From contig NC_031770.1 in the NCBI RefSeq assembly GCF_001522545.3, forward strand, positions 88,857,194 through 88,921,193: a stretch of DNA of 64,000 bases, read 5' to 3'. Source of the DNA: Parus major. Its lineage: Eukaryota > Chordata > Aves > Passeriformes > Paridae. Each line of letters opens with the position of its first letter. The stretch's first letter is position 1. Positions 60,201-64,000 of this stretch are shown one piece after another. The translations under genes and the position numbers were made by a program. The notes below the pieces were generated by a model. That model was given only the letters and a program-made list of their open reading frames with translations, was not told the origin of the DNA and searched no databases.

Positions 60201-60808
60201 TTGCTTGATGAGGGAAAATGTTCTTCATAACATTAGTGTATGAATACAAAATGTAAAGTTGAGCTTTAGGAAAATATATTAGGGCCCCATCCAAAGCCAG
60301 AGAAACAAACAGAAATAGGGGGACTGCTTCTTGCCATAGTGGTTCCAGATTATATGAAAAAGTAGAATAGTGTACTAAAGCAGATTTTCATATTTTTCTT
60401 TAAAAAGAGCCTTTATTTGAAGTCTTTTCCACATGCTTTAAAAAATCTGTATGTCATGTTTATATAAATATATAAACATTTTGTGACAAGAAGTCTTTTG
60501 CAGAAAATGAAGGTTTATCTGCATACTTTACCAAAGAGTAGGGGTATTGTGAATCCATACTTGCTCATTTTCATTTTAATAGTATTGCATTTATTTATTT
60601 ATTGCATGTGTGTTATTAAGGTCCTGAAGGTCCACCAGGCATGAGTAAGGAAGGACGTCCCGGAGAGCGTGGGCAGCCTGGTAAAGATGGAGATCGTGGC
60701 ACTCCAGGAATGCCAGGACCAGTTGGACCCCCTGGAATTTGTGACCCATCATTGTGTTTTAGTGTAATTGTGGGGAGAGATCCATTTAGAAAAGGACCAA
60801 ATTATTAA
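76..60808 (+). CDS. COL21A1: Collagen alpha-1(XXI) chain, 3' part of gene, 27 exons
   Basis: This is a secreted extracellular-matrix FACIT collagen. The spliced exons (76-244, 366-582, 1946-2119, 3066-3143, 6813-6821, 8269-8352, 10484-10546, 17803-17856, 18804-18857, 21170-21223, 21787-21840, 23640-23693, 23772-23825, 26451-26504, 42273-42317, 42647-42700, 46784-46837, 48142-48195, 48687-48758, 51936-51971, 52619-52663, 54741-54773, 57584-57730, 57814-57868, 58154-58354, 59819-59896, 60621-60808) read through in one frame to TAA. The order is TSPN/LamG domain, hinge, long Gly-X-Y helix, NC linker with NCNHC, second helix, and tail [10 protein letters not shown]...RKGPNY. That architecture and tail match my memory of human COL21A1 (957 aa). 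The 743 residues here leave about 210 (signal peptide, vWA domain) upstream of the window. COL22A1 and other FACITs are the alternatives, but the hinge and C-terminus fit COL21A1 best. Confidence 0.93.
366..582 (+). CDS. COL21A1: COL21A1 exon W2: core of TSPN domain
   Basis: Acceptor cttatttag and donor AAG|gtaagg bound this exon, after an intron of only 121 bp. The joined codon at its start reads Arg (AG|G). It encodes [20 protein letters not shown] through [17 protein letters not shown] contains a possible N-glycosylation sequon (NGT). It ends in phase 0. Confidence 0.93.
583..1945 (+). other. Intron W2
   Basis: An AT-rich intron with a short (TTTG)n run at 1380-1400. No exon, gene or recognisable transposon was seen. 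Confidence 0.85.
1946..2119 (+). CDS. COL21A1: COL21A1 exon W3: TSPN/LamG domain
   Basis: This is an exact 58-codon exon between tttttcttag and CAG|gtaggc. It encodes [20 protein letters not shown], then the LYIDGQEIE strand pair and [13 protein letters not shown] residues (here [12 protein letters not shown]). The [11 protein letters not shown] and LYIDG motifs are typical of laminin-G-like folds in FACIT collagens. Confidence 0.94.
2120..3065 (+). other. Intron W3
   Basis: Unremarkable unique-looking intron sequence between two TSPN exons. I see nothing else in it. Confidence 0.85.
3066..3143 (+). CDS. COL21A1: COL21A1 exon W4: end of TSPN domain
   Basis: This exon has 26 codons between gaattacag and TTT|gtgagt. 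It encodes [20 protein letters not shown] followed by CEIPGF. The two cysteines here (YCDPE, VCEIP) are the closing cysteines of the TSPN domain and strongly resemble human COL21A1. Both boundaries are phase 0. Confidence 0.94.
4793..5038 (-). mobile_element. LTR copy A, minus orientation
   Basis: The reverse complement of this stretch matches 5946-6165 nearly throughout. For example, aaagcctagcatgttctaac at 4971-4990 is the exact complement of 5991-6010. Read on the minus strand it has a TATA-like tttttatagtttt, then AATAAATACC about 90-110 bases later, and ends in CA, as an LTR 3' end should. Compared with copy B it has about 23 extra bases between its TATA box and the gtgtccatc block. Confidence 0.7.
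5041..5945 (+). mobile_element. Endogenous retroviral remnant between inverted LTRs
   Basis: The first part (5041-5460) is strikingly GC- and CpG-rich against an AT-rich background and contains AATAAA at 5424-5429, as in an LTR R region. A leader-like stretch follows. Near the end, 5875-5945 encodes [13 protein letters not shown], which resembles the start of a gag matrix region from avian endogenous retroviruses. The frame is cut off where LTR copy B begins. It is a dead fragment with no intact retroviral gene. The family assignment is tentative. Confidence 0.5.
5946..6165 (+). mobile_element. LTR copy B, plus orientation
   Basis: This is the second copy of the LTR, in the opposite orientation to copy A. 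It has a TATA-like tttttatag near 6008-6016, AATAAA at 6101-6106, and ends tctctaggca at 6165. I see no matching short target duplication at the outer ends (actgg before 4793, tcatt after 6165). The pair therefore probably arose by rearrangement or successive insertions rather than one simple event. Confidence 0.7.
6813..6821 (+). CDS. COL21A1: COL21A1 exon W5: 9-nt microexon encoding Asn-Gly-Glu
   Basis: The bases AATGGAGAG sit between a strong acceptor (tgtttcttcttgtttcag) and a good donor (gtaggc). They encode N-G-E, exactly three codons, with phase 0 on both sides. The human protein, as I recall it, reads CEIPGF-NGE-CLNGPSDVG across this point. Without this microexon the bird transcript would lack NGE while remaining in frame. 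It is too short for any ORF or homology search. I placed it from the expected peptide plus splice signals. Confidence 0.82.
6822..8268 (+). other. Intron W5
   Basis: A 1.4-kb intron after the microexon, with mixed unique sequence. No repeat or gene recognised. Confidence 0.8.
8269..8352 (+). CDS. COL21A1: COL21A1 exon W6: hinge and first helix triplets
   Basis: Acceptor cttggtag and donor AAA|gtaagt bound 28 codons. They encode [20 protein letters not shown] and then the first triplets GKQ GPP GPK. The three cysteines (CMNG, CICPP) lie just before the helix, where interchain disulfides are expected in this family. The acceptor is preceded by a modest pyrimidine tract (ctttcactcttggtag). Confidence 0.93.
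8353..10483 (+). other. Intron W6
   Basis: A 2.1-kb AT-rich intron. Apart from the hexamer microsatellite at its 3' end, I see nothing in it. Confidence 0.85.
10373..10414. repeat. (TATATC)n microsatellite
   Basis: About six to seven tandem copies of a TATATC-type hexamer lie some 70 bp upstream of the exon W7 acceptor. Length polymorphism is likely. Confidence 0.9.
10484..10546 (+). CDS. COL21A1: COL21A1 exon W7: triple helix
   Basis: Seven Gly-X-Y triplets (63 bp) lie between tgcttctccacag and CCT|gtgagt, running from [13 protein letters not shown] to DGKP. Phase 0 at both ends means that skipping it would keep the frame and the Gly register. Confidence 0.93.
10547..17802 (+). other. Intron W7, 7.3 kb
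   Basis: A long AT-rich intron with scattered short poly-A/T and GA runs. No convincing exon, gene or transposon was recognised on either strand. ORFs here stay under 80 codons. Confidence 0.8.
17803..17856 (+). CDS. COL21A1: COL21A1 exon W8: triple helix, 54 bp
   Basis: This is a classic 54-bp collagen exon of six triplets, [18 protein letters not shown], between tcttttctttag and CAA|gtgagt. It is split from the previous exon by a 7.3-kb intron. Confidence 0.92.
17857..18803 (+). other. Intron W8
   Basis: A 0.95-kb intron. Nothing recognised beyond the splice signals. Confidence 0.85.
18804..18857 (+). CDS. COL21A1: COL21A1 exon W9: triple helix, 54 bp
   Basis: Six triplets, [18 protein letters not shown], lie between tttctcaatctag and AAG|gtaaaa. 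The [10 protein letters not shown] stretch aligns with the human YKGEPGRDG region as I remember it. Confidence 0.92.
18858..21169 (+). other. Intron W9
   Basis: A 2.3-kb AT-rich intron. No feature recognised. Confidence 0.85.
21170..21223 (+). CDS. COL21A1: COL21A1 exon W10: triple helix with one broken triplet
   Basis: This 54-bp exon between ttgtttcag and AAG|gttgga encodes [18 protein letters not shown]. The sixth triplet starts with Ala (GCA, 21215-21217) where Gly is required. Human COL21A1 has GSK there in my memory. The donor gttgga departs from the usual gtragt, so this exon has a weak 5' splice site. Confidence 0.9.
21224..21786 (+). other. Intron W10
   Basis: A 563-bp intron that starts with the weak donor gttgga. 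It has a short (TA)n stretch near 21708-21720, close to the 3' end. Nothing else was seen. Confidence 0.85.
21787..21840 (+). CDS. COL21A1: COL21A1 exon W11: triple helix, GC donor
   Basis: Six triplets, [18 protein letters not shown], follow acceptor tgcattttgtctag. The exon ends AAAAAAG|gcaagt, a GC-AG intron with otherwise ideal flanks (AAG|GCAAGT), which is how real GC donors usually look. No nearby GT would keep the 54-bp size and the Gly register. Confidence 0.9.
21888..22500 (-). mobile_element. Avian ERVL-like LTR fragment in intron W11
   Basis: It starts TGTGATGGGGTC and runs through a C-rich body (ctcctccaccctgccatttc and onward) that I recognise as an avian endogenous-retrovirus LTR family. 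On the minus strand it has AATAAA near 22065-22072 (complement of tttatt). It is richer in C and G than the flanking intron. The orientation and family name are from memory and uncertain. The 3' limit merges into the minisatellite. Confidence 0.55.
22511..22700. repeat. About 20-bp GC-rich minisatellite
   Basis: Imperfect tandem copies of CCGGCTGTGTCCGCATGGAA, mixed with a 10-bp half unit CCGGCTGTGT, make up roughly ten units. The repeat keeps frames open on both strands (22261-22668 plus, 22332-22802 minus) without implying a gene. It sits at the end of the LTR fragment, and such LTRs often carry internal tandem repeats. Confidence 0.9.
23010..23187. repeat. AT-rich simple repeat (TAATATAT-type)
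   Basis: About 180 bp is almost purely A and T, with many copies of ATAATATA and self-complementary stretches. It could fold into hairpins and is prone to length change. It lies about 450 bp upstream of exon W12. Confidence 0.9.
23640..23693 (+). CDS. COL21A1: COL21A1 exon W12: triple helix, 54 bp
   Basis: Six triplets, [18 protein letters not shown], lie between a strong acceptor (gctgtttttttcag) and TCT|gtaagt. Only 78 bp separate it from the next exon, so the two are probably recognised together by intron definition. Confidence 0.93.
23772..23825 (+). CDS. COL21A1: COL21A1 exon W13: triple helix, 54 bp
   Basis: Six triplets, [18 protein letters not shown], lie between gttgccacag and AAG|gtatgt. 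GKDGL and GSPGFK match the human protein as I remember it. Confidence 0.93.
23826..26450 (+). other. Intron W13
   Basis: A 2.6-kb intron. Apart from the dinucleotide/tetranucleotide repeat at 25189-25283, it looks unique and AT-rich. Confidence 0.85.
25189..25283. repeat. Compound (TA)n(CATA)n(CA)n microsatellite
   Basis: Runs of TATA, then acatacatacatacatacat, then CACA repeats. The ORFs across it on both strands are repeat artefacts. Confidence 0.92.
26451..26504 (+). CDS. COL21A1: COL21A1 exon W14: triple helix, 54 bp
   Basis: Six triplets, [18 protein letters not shown], lie between tttttattttcaag and CCT|gtaagt. The acceptor is AAG rather than CAG, but the pyrimidine tract is long. 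A 15.8-kb intron, the largest in the window, follows. Confidence 0.92.
26581..26605. repeat. (TTTTG)n short repeat
   Basis: A few tandem copies of TTTTG lie just inside the intron after exon W14. There is no sign that it is a LINE or SINE tail. Confidence 0.8.
31735..31805. mobile_element. Possible ancient amniote repeat fragment
   Basis: The motif ttgaagtcaatggaaagatt followed by ctcattgaattcagcctgg resembles the near-palindromic 'attgaagtcaatgg...ttgacttcaatg' core of very old repeats widespread in reptiles and birds. The copy is degraded and the match is from memory. Confidence 0.35.
33816..34426. mobile_element. Solo LTR of a bird (probably songbird) endogenous retrovirus
   Basis: The boundaries TGTTGGTTTG and GGTTTTAACA give the TG...CA ends of an LTR about 610 bp long. 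The body includes aataggaataacagttctgt, an AATAAA (33979-33985 region), an A-rich run and ggtaggaatgcttggctcct. I recognise this as a repeat seen many times in passerine genomes. No internal retroviral sequence is present. I could not decide its orientation or find a perfect target duplication. Confidence 0.7.
36041..36060. repeat. (TTTA)n microsatellite
   Basis: Five tandem TTTA units inside intron W14. Confidence 0.85.
42088..42175. repeat. G/T-rich (GTTTT)n tract
   Basis: About 90 bp composed almost only of T and G, with repeated GTTTT units, lies about 100 bp upstream of the exon W15 acceptor. The Phe-rich ORF 41881-42192 crosses it and is not a gene. Confidence 0.85.
42273..42317 (+). 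CDS. COL21A1: COL21A1 exon W15: triple helix, 45 bp
   Basis: Five triplets, [15 protein letters not shown], lie between ctttttccttctcag and AAG|gtacca. The 45-bp size is one triplet short of the ancestral unit, a common collagen variant. The exon starts with the near-tandem repeat ggaattcctggaattcct. Confidence 0.92.
42318..42646 (+). other. Intron W15
   Basis: A short 329-bp intron, AT-rich. Nothing else was seen. Confidence 0.85.
42647..42700 (+). CDS. COL21A1: COL21A1 exon W16: triple helix, 54 bp
   Basis: Six triplets, [18 protein letters not shown], follow acceptor aaaaatgcag and end at ACT|gtaagt. The tract just before the AG is A-rich; pyrimidines (tttttctctttatg) lie about 12-25 bases upstream. 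Confidence 0.91.
42701..46783 (+). other. Intron W16, 4.1 kb
   Basis: An AT-rich intron. No transposon or gene was recognised. Several AATAAA hexamers occur as expected by chance in such sequence. Confidence 0.8.
46784..46837 (+). CDS. COL21A1: COL21A1 exon W17: triple helix, 54 bp
   Basis: Six triplets, [18 protein letters not shown], lie between ataaataaatag and AAG|gtaggt. The pyrimidine run ctttgtctttttc is displaced about 12 bases upstream of the acceptor. Confidence 0.91.
46838..48141 (+). other. Intron W17
   Basis: A 1.3-kb AT-rich intron. No feature recognised. Confidence 0.85.
48142..48195 (+). CDS. COL21A1: COL21A1 exon W18: triple helix, 54 bp
   Basis: Six triplets, [18 protein letters not shown], lie between cattgttatatag and AAG|gtaaat. 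Phase 0 at both ends. Confidence 0.91.
48196..48686 (+). other. Intron W18
   Basis: A 491-bp intron. Nothing recognised. Confidence 0.85.
48687..48758 (+). CDS. COL21A1: COL21A1 exon W19: triple helix, 72 bp
   Basis: Eight triplets from [16 protein letters not shown] to GAQGLK lie between tgtattactcag and AAG|gtacgt. The 24-residue length equals the matching block of human COL21A1 as I remember it (ending LPGIQGKK). Confidence 0.92.
48955..49335. mobile_element. Avian ERVL-like LTR fragment in intron W19
   Basis: It begins TGTGGTGAGTTAACCTTGGA, then gaatgccaggttcccatcaa and atcactcccttcttaagaag, followed by gcttattgctgagca-type sequence and ggcacagaatatcccttt. I recognise this order from bird LTR sequences. 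Its far end is cut by, or abuts, the CR1 that starts at 49336. Confidence 0.6.
49336..50060 (-). mobile_element. CR1 LINE 3' fragment, minus strand
   Basis: Read on the plus strand this is the reverse complement of a chicken-repeat 1 tail. It starts with atagaaccatagaatgg, the complement of the CR1 3' terminal repeat, and continues with gctccatccaaccttggcct and aacctctcttagtgcctcac. It then runs through reverse-transcriptase 3' end sequence to roughly 50060. It is 5'-truncated as most CR1 copies are, and its frames are broken. Confidence 0.85.
50061..51935 (+). other. Rest of intron W19
   Basis: AT-rich intron between the CR1 fragment and exon W20, with a C-run/A-run junction near 50974-50993. 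The minus-strand ORF at 50108-50428 has no recognisable domain. Confidence 0.75.
51936..51971 (+). CDS. COL21A1: COL21A1 exon W20: triple helix, 36 bp
   Basis: Four triplets, [12 protein letters not shown], lie between tttaatattttacag and CAG|gtacaa. It is small but its register and splice sites are correct, and GNQGxxGIQ matches human. Confidence 0.9.
51972..52618 (+). other. Intron W20
   Basis: A 647-bp intron. Bases 52130-52280 are unusually GC-rich (ctgagcaggctgttggcatt, gcaggcacagggctgggaca) and end in a CR1-tail-like aatcacagaaacatag. This may be a degraded retroelement scrap; overlapping ORFs there carry no domain. Confidence 0.6.
52619..52663 (+). CDS. COL21A1: COL21A1 exon W21: triple helix, 45 bp
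   Basis: Five triplets, [15 protein letters not shown], lie between tacttcttttttggag and CAG|gtactg. The acceptor is the less favoured GAG, but it is the only one that keeps the Gly register. Confidence 0.89.
52664..54740 (+). other. Intron W21
   Basis: A 2.1-kb intron containing the plus-strand CR1 at 52895-53163. The rest is AT-rich and unremarkable. Confidence 0.85.
52895..53163 (+). mobile_element. CR1 LINE 3' fragment, plus strand
   Basis: The sequence runs through cacaggaacttgaaatacag, gagggtggtccaatactgga, atccaaggagatcacttcta and ends in tgatattctat. That is the order of the CR1 3' region (aggaaca..., gtgaccaagcactgg-like, 'gatcacttctaac', terminal attctat). It is about 270 bp, 5'-truncated and diverged. 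Confidence 0.75.
54741..54773 (+). CDS. COL21A1: COL21A1 exon W22: triple helix, 33 bp, split triplet
   Basis: Eleven codons, [11 protein letters not shown], lie between ttattttttaaag and GAG|gtatgt. The last triplet is split: Gly-Glu here, with its third residue (Lys) opening the next exon. So 33 bp is not a multiple of 9, unlike all other fully helical exons except its partner W23. The AAG acceptor is preceded by a good T run. Confidence 0.87.
54774..57583 (+). other. Intron W22, 2.8 kb
   Basis: An AT-rich intron. It contains the longest single ORF in the window (minus strand, 56442-56945, 167 codons), which has no family resemblance I recognise. No transposon seen. Confidence 0.8.
57584..57730 (+). 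CDS. COL21A1: COL21A1 exon W23: end of long triple helix
   Basis: This exon of 49 codons lies between gatttttcattccag and CCT|gtatgt. The opening Lys completes the split triplet from W22. Sixteen perfect triplets follow, from GEKGDPGIQ to [12 protein letters not shown], and finish the 112-triplet helix. Combined with W22 the length is 180 bp (20 triplets), which matches the human length of this stretch as I remember it. Confidence 0.93.
57814..57868 (+). CDS. COL21A1: COL21A1 exon W24: non-collagenous linker
   Basis: This 55-bp exon lies between gttcaattcag and A|gtaagt, after an intron of only 83 bp. It encodes [18 protein letters not shown] and ends in phase 1. In human the residues are GREFSEQFIRQVC in my memory; here the first Gly is Ala (GCA). 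The short amphipathic segment with one Cys resembles chain-selection linkers in FACITs; that role is inferred. Confidence 0.92.
58154..58354 (+). CDS. COL21A1: COL21A1 exon W25: linker and start of second helix
   Basis: Acceptor gcattcttccag and donor G|gtacat bound this 201-bp exon, which is in phase 1 at both ends. It encodes [20 protein letters not shown], then Gly-X-Y triplets from [15 protein letters not shown] to [15 protein letters not shown] provides two closely spaced cysteines, matching human NCDHC, and is a likely interchain disulfide knot by family analogy. Confidence 0.93.
58355..59818 (+). other. Intron W25
   Basis: A 1.5-kb AT-rich intron between phase-1 exons of the second helix. 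A poly-T run lies at about 58650-58665. Nothing else. Confidence 0.85.
59819..59896 (+). CDS. COL21A1: COL21A1 exon W26: second helix
   Basis: This 78-bp exon is in phase 1 at both ends, between tgctaatccacag and G|gtgagg. It encodes [20 protein letters not shown] and then [13 protein letters not shown] is a one-residue-short triplet (G-V-G) that breaks the register; human has the same break (GFGYPG), so it is a conserved FACIT imperfection. Confidence 0.92.
59897..60620 (+). other. Intron W26
   Basis: A 724-bp intron before the terminal exon. Nothing recognised. Confidence 0.85.
60621..60808 (+). CDS. COL21A1: COL21A1 terminal coding exon W27
   Basis: The acceptor is gtgtgttattaag. The exon encodes [20 protein letters not shown], with a five-residue imperfection at GMSKE. 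It then finishes the helix and gives the C-terminal tail [20 protein letters not shown] followed by GPNY and TAA at 60806-60808. The CDPSLC cysteine pair and RKGPNY end are the clearest COL21A1 signature in the window. Confidence 0.94.
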
Positions 60809-61060
60809 TTTTTGATATGATAATTTAGAGGAATAGTTATGGTGCTTATCTTTCATGGTCTTTCAAATCTCAGGAAGGTGACCAGCAATAATCCCATAAG
60901 AAGGAACAAAAGTACCTCTGACATTAAAAGCATTATAAATAATGATCTCAAAGGTAATACATTCCTTTAGACTAGAAACTCCAAAACTCCAGTCACTTTT
61001 TTATACCTTGCACTGGTTGAATCTCAAGAGTTTTTAAAGAGATTCTCAGTTTTTAATAGA

Positions 61061-61066
61061 AATAAA
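61061..61066 (+). terminator. Candidate proximal polyadenylation signal
   Basis: This is a canonical AATAAA about 250 bp after the stop codon. It lacks an obvious GT-rich element directly downstream, so it is probably a minor site if it is used at all. Confidence 0.3.
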
Positions 61067-62042
61067 GCTAACTATAATATTTGGTATTTAGTATTTAAGT
61101 GTCCTATAATTCTCCTTTTACCTCTTTTTAACAGAAAGTCATTTGCAAAATTGCTGGAAACACCACTGGGAGCAGATTTAGGTCTTAAATGGCATTGGTC
61201 AGGTATAAATAACTGTGAAATTTTTCACATGCAGCCGACATACGCAGTATTTGATTTTGAAGGGATATGGCTGGCTTTGACTTCATATGTGTGCAAATTT
61301 CATTGCCTTATGTACATTTCATATGTCATTGCTCCAGATGTGAGTGAAAGTATGTTATCAGATTTTTGTGAATTAAGGCAGATACTTGGACTCATCATAG
61401 CAGAAATGTCACCCATTTTTCCATGCAGCTCTGCTTAAAACCCAGGTGAAATGCAAGGGTAGAACTACAGGTTCAAGGACCAAGGTTTTATAGAAGATGG
61501 TACTACCAATTACTAAATGTCAAAAGTTTCCATGCAGGTGATTCAAATCATATGAAAATAGCATTAAAAATGAAAAACGGCAAAAAACTGACATAGCTGG
61601 CTTTAGCTATGATTTGACAAAATTAAAGTTTTAAAAATATTTGCACAGCCCCAATGTAACAGTTCTGTGTAATGAAGCATCTAGTTATATACCCTTTGCT
61701 GTTTCTGCTCAAGGACTGTGTTGCCAAATTGAAGAAGCAGGTTTACAAGGAGAAAGGTCTAGCTGGTGGCTGACCAGCTGCAATATTTGTTATTACGTTT
61801 CCTTTTTCATTTTAAGCCAGCTGTGTGTAATTTTCATTGTACGCTTTGCTAATGAAGTGTATTGCTTGCTTTTACATAAAGAGCAAAAGCACAGTTCCCA
61901 TGAGAATTTAAAATCCAGTTCTTAAATTAAGGCAGAGTCCTGTATTAAGTTAACCAATACTTTGTAAGTCACTTTTTCTAATGTGTTGTTTTTCTGTTGT
62001 CGTACTATCAGAGACTGTTAATATGCTTGACATTCAAGGTAA

Positions 62043-62067
62043 AATAAAAGACACACTTTCCAATAAA
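62043..62067 (+). terminator. Candidate main polyadenylation signals of COL21A1
   Basis: Two AATAAA hexamers (62043-62048 and 62062-62067) stand 13 bases apart. The GT-rich stretch tgtatggttgagtg follows within 20 bases, the usual arrangement of a vertebrate 3' end. Confidence 0.6.
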
Positions 62068-62439
62068 TGTATGGTTGAGTGAATTATCAGTCTGACAGGA
62101 GGCAAAACCAAAATCAAATAAGAGCAAGTCAGAAAGACCTCTGACTGCAGTGAATACAAACAGAGGACTAGAATTTCCCACTTGTAGAAAAGTTGTTTTG
62201 ATAGTTGACCGACTTTCAGCCAGTCTGATTGGTAGCTTTATGATTTCATTTGTTCAAATTAACACATATATCAAGCTTAAATTTTAAAAGTAGTGGTGGT
62301 TTTGTCACCCCTTTAGTCCTACTGGAAGGTTGTTTCTGAATGACTGACTGGCAATCTATGAGTAATTTCCAGTTTGCATCTATTAATTGGCCTATTGTAG
62401 TTTCTTATATGTCTGGCCAATTTCTATTTGAGCTCAGCT

Positions 62440-62830
62440 TTTGATTTTCTGTCTGCCTTTTTGTGCACTGTACCAGTGCCCTTGTAGTTCTTGAAAGGTG
62501 TTTGTCTGCTTTTCCAACTCTGGAATGCTTCTCTTTTGAACAGACTCAGAAGCTCACAGTTAAGCCAAGGTGGTCTCTTGCTCTGCCTACTTCTCTATCT
62601 TTAAAGAAGACAAGCTGGTTTTGTACTTCCAGGAAGAGAATTTTAGAAAAATAGTCATGTGCTAGCTCCTTTATCCTTCACAGAAGCTTCCCATGAAATC
62701 ATTCCCAATTTAGCTCTGAGAAAGCTGAAATATTCTCTTCTAAAATTTAAAATGTTTGTTTTAATACTAACCTTCAGTGTGCTCCAGTTCTTCCTGTTTG
62801 TTCCCCAGGCTGATTGCATTGATGTGCATA
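62440..62830 (-). mobile_element. Possible old CR1-type fragment
   Basis: Segments such as cacagttaagccaaggtggt, tctcttgctctgcctacttc and tctgagaaagctgaaatatt resemble, in order, the reverse complement of internal CR1-type sequence that I remember from birds. The copy is heavily diverged and has no open frame. Confidence 0.35.
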
Positions 62831-62882
62831 CACTTGAGGTGGTTGGTTTTCTGGTTGTTATCTTGTCAGGCAACTAAGGAAC

Positions 62883-62945
62883 ATTTTTTGGGGTTTTTTT
62901 TTTGGGTTTGGCTTTTTTTTGTTGGTTGGTTGGTTGGTTTTTTTG
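62883..62945. repeat. Poly-T and (TTGG)n tract
   Basis: T runs broken by G clusters, then gttggttggttggttgg. Confidence 0.88.
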
Positions 62946-64000
62946 TCCATGCAAATAAAAGAGATATTTACTTATCCTCTGCTCCTTTTGGAATCTAAAG
63001 CAGCTCAGTCTGGCCTAGTATTTCTATACAGTGCCACTCAAAGAGTACAATCTGAGCTAACTACAGCAATAAAACAAAATCTCATGTTGGACTCATTTAA
63101 TTTTGTGTAATAATATGGTAAGAAAGACTTAGACTAAATAATTAAGAGGCTTCACTGAATGTAAAACCAAATTCAAAGCCTTGATCTGCAGAAGAAGGAG
63201 ATTTGATGCTGAATTTATTTGATTGGCTACACTGCTGAGCTATTTGGATGCTCTGAGCTTTAGTGCTGCTGAATCTTTGATATTTTACTCTGAATTTGAG
63301 TCTGTAAAACTACCACCTTTCTGCAAAAAGGATTTGGTTTTGAAAAGCTGGAATTTTCCTGAGGAGATGTAACCATCCAGTCTATGCAGTTGCCTTTTAG
63401 AAAGTTAGTAGTAACAATGCAGCTTAGCTAAATGGAGACACTTTGAAAGTGTAGTTCTACATTGTTAAATACCCAGGAGCTCTATGGGGAGTGTCTTGCA
63501 TCCCAGTGAAATGCATGTGTTAGAGCCTAGGAACCTGTGATTTCAGTTCTTCTCTTTAGAAGATTTTATCAAGCCAGAATTTAGCAGACTTCACAATGTT
63601 TTAATTTCCTGATTTCATTTGATATAGTGGGATTATACAGCAGTGTAGGTGTGTCCAAGATTGTATCTTGATTGGATCTTTTAAATCTTTTAATATTTCT
63701 GAATATATTTCCAGATCTCCATCTGATTATGCAGTAAGAGGTTAAACAAATGGTATAAACATGAGTGTTATCAGATTAATGACCCACAGGAGAGAGACAT
63801 TTATTTACTATTGATGCAAACTGTATGAGGTTTTTGAAGATGTTTATTTTCAATCAGAAGCTGTGAATGAAAAAGATCACAGTGCAACATGTCACCATCT
63901 AACTACCTGCTCTCTGGAAATAGTTATTAGAAACTCTGTTAACTGACATTTACTTACTTATTCTCCTGATGCCAGTTTTTTAAACTGGATCTTGAGCTAA

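Larger units (their letters stand above)
60809..62085 (+). other. COL21A1: COL21A1 3' UTR (inferred extent)
   Basis: This sequence follows the stop codon with no further splice-acceptor-like exon. It is AT-rich and holds two chance ORFs (61151-61438 and 61641-61925) with no recognisable domain. The downstream limit is set by the AATAAA pair near 62043-62067 followed by GT-rich sequence (tgtatggttgagtg). A shorter form could end after the AATAAA at 61061. Confidence 0.6.
62086..64000. other. Downstream region after COL21A1
   Basis: No gene was seen on either strand. It contains a possible degraded retroelement (62440-62830) and a T/G-rich tract at 62883-62945. Elsewhere it is AT-rich unique sequence to the window edge. 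Confidence 0.7.

Noticed and set aside
61151..61925. Two ORFs of 95 and 94 codons after the COL21A1 stop
   Set aside because: They fall inside the predicted 3' UTR and have no domain or splice context.

Overview
This is vertebrate, almost certainly avian, genomic DNA. It is AT-rich and intron-rich. It carries chicken-repeat 1 (CR1) LINE fragments and LTRs that look like bird endogenous retroviral families. One LTR (about 33816-34426) looks to me like a family common in songbirds, so a passerine is my best guess; that is recognition from memory, not a search.

The window is dominated by one plus-strand gene, the 3' three quarters of COL21A1 (collagen alpha-1(XXI), a FACIT-family fibril-associated collagen). 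I could place 27 coding exons from 76 to the stop codon at 60806-60808. Spliced together they stay in one frame and give 743 residues plus a split first codon. In order they encode the TSPN/laminin-G-like domain (exons W1-W4, 76-3143), a short hinge that includes a 9-nt microexon (W5, 6813-6821), the long triple helix of 112 Gly-X-Y triplets (W6-W23, 8269-57730), a non-collagenous linker with a Cys-x-x-Cys pair (W24-W25), a second shorter helix (W25-W27) and a Cys-containing C-terminal tail. The signal peptide and von Willebrand A domain expected upstream lie outside the window. Ten helix exons are exactly 54 bp, the ancestral collagen exon size.

The rest is intron and downstream DNA. Intron W4 (3144-6812) holds two copies of one LTR in opposite orientation around a GC-rich retroviral remnant. 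Intron W11 (21841-23639) begins with a non-canonical GC donor and contains an LTR ending in a roughly 20-bp minisatellite, then an AT-rich simple repeat. Intron W14 is 15.8 kb and holds a near-complete solo LTR. Intron W19 has an LTR abutting a minus-strand CR1, and intron W21 a plus-strand CR1. After the stop, a 3' UTR of about 1.3 kb probably ends near 62085. The remaining 1.9 kb shows no gene.

I found no second protein-coding gene, no RNA gene and no CRISPR-like or bacterial-type system. The most interesting points are the 3-codon microexon, the GC-AG intron next to a weak donor, one Gly-to-Ala break in an otherwise perfect long helix, and the inverted LTR pair just upstream of the microexon.
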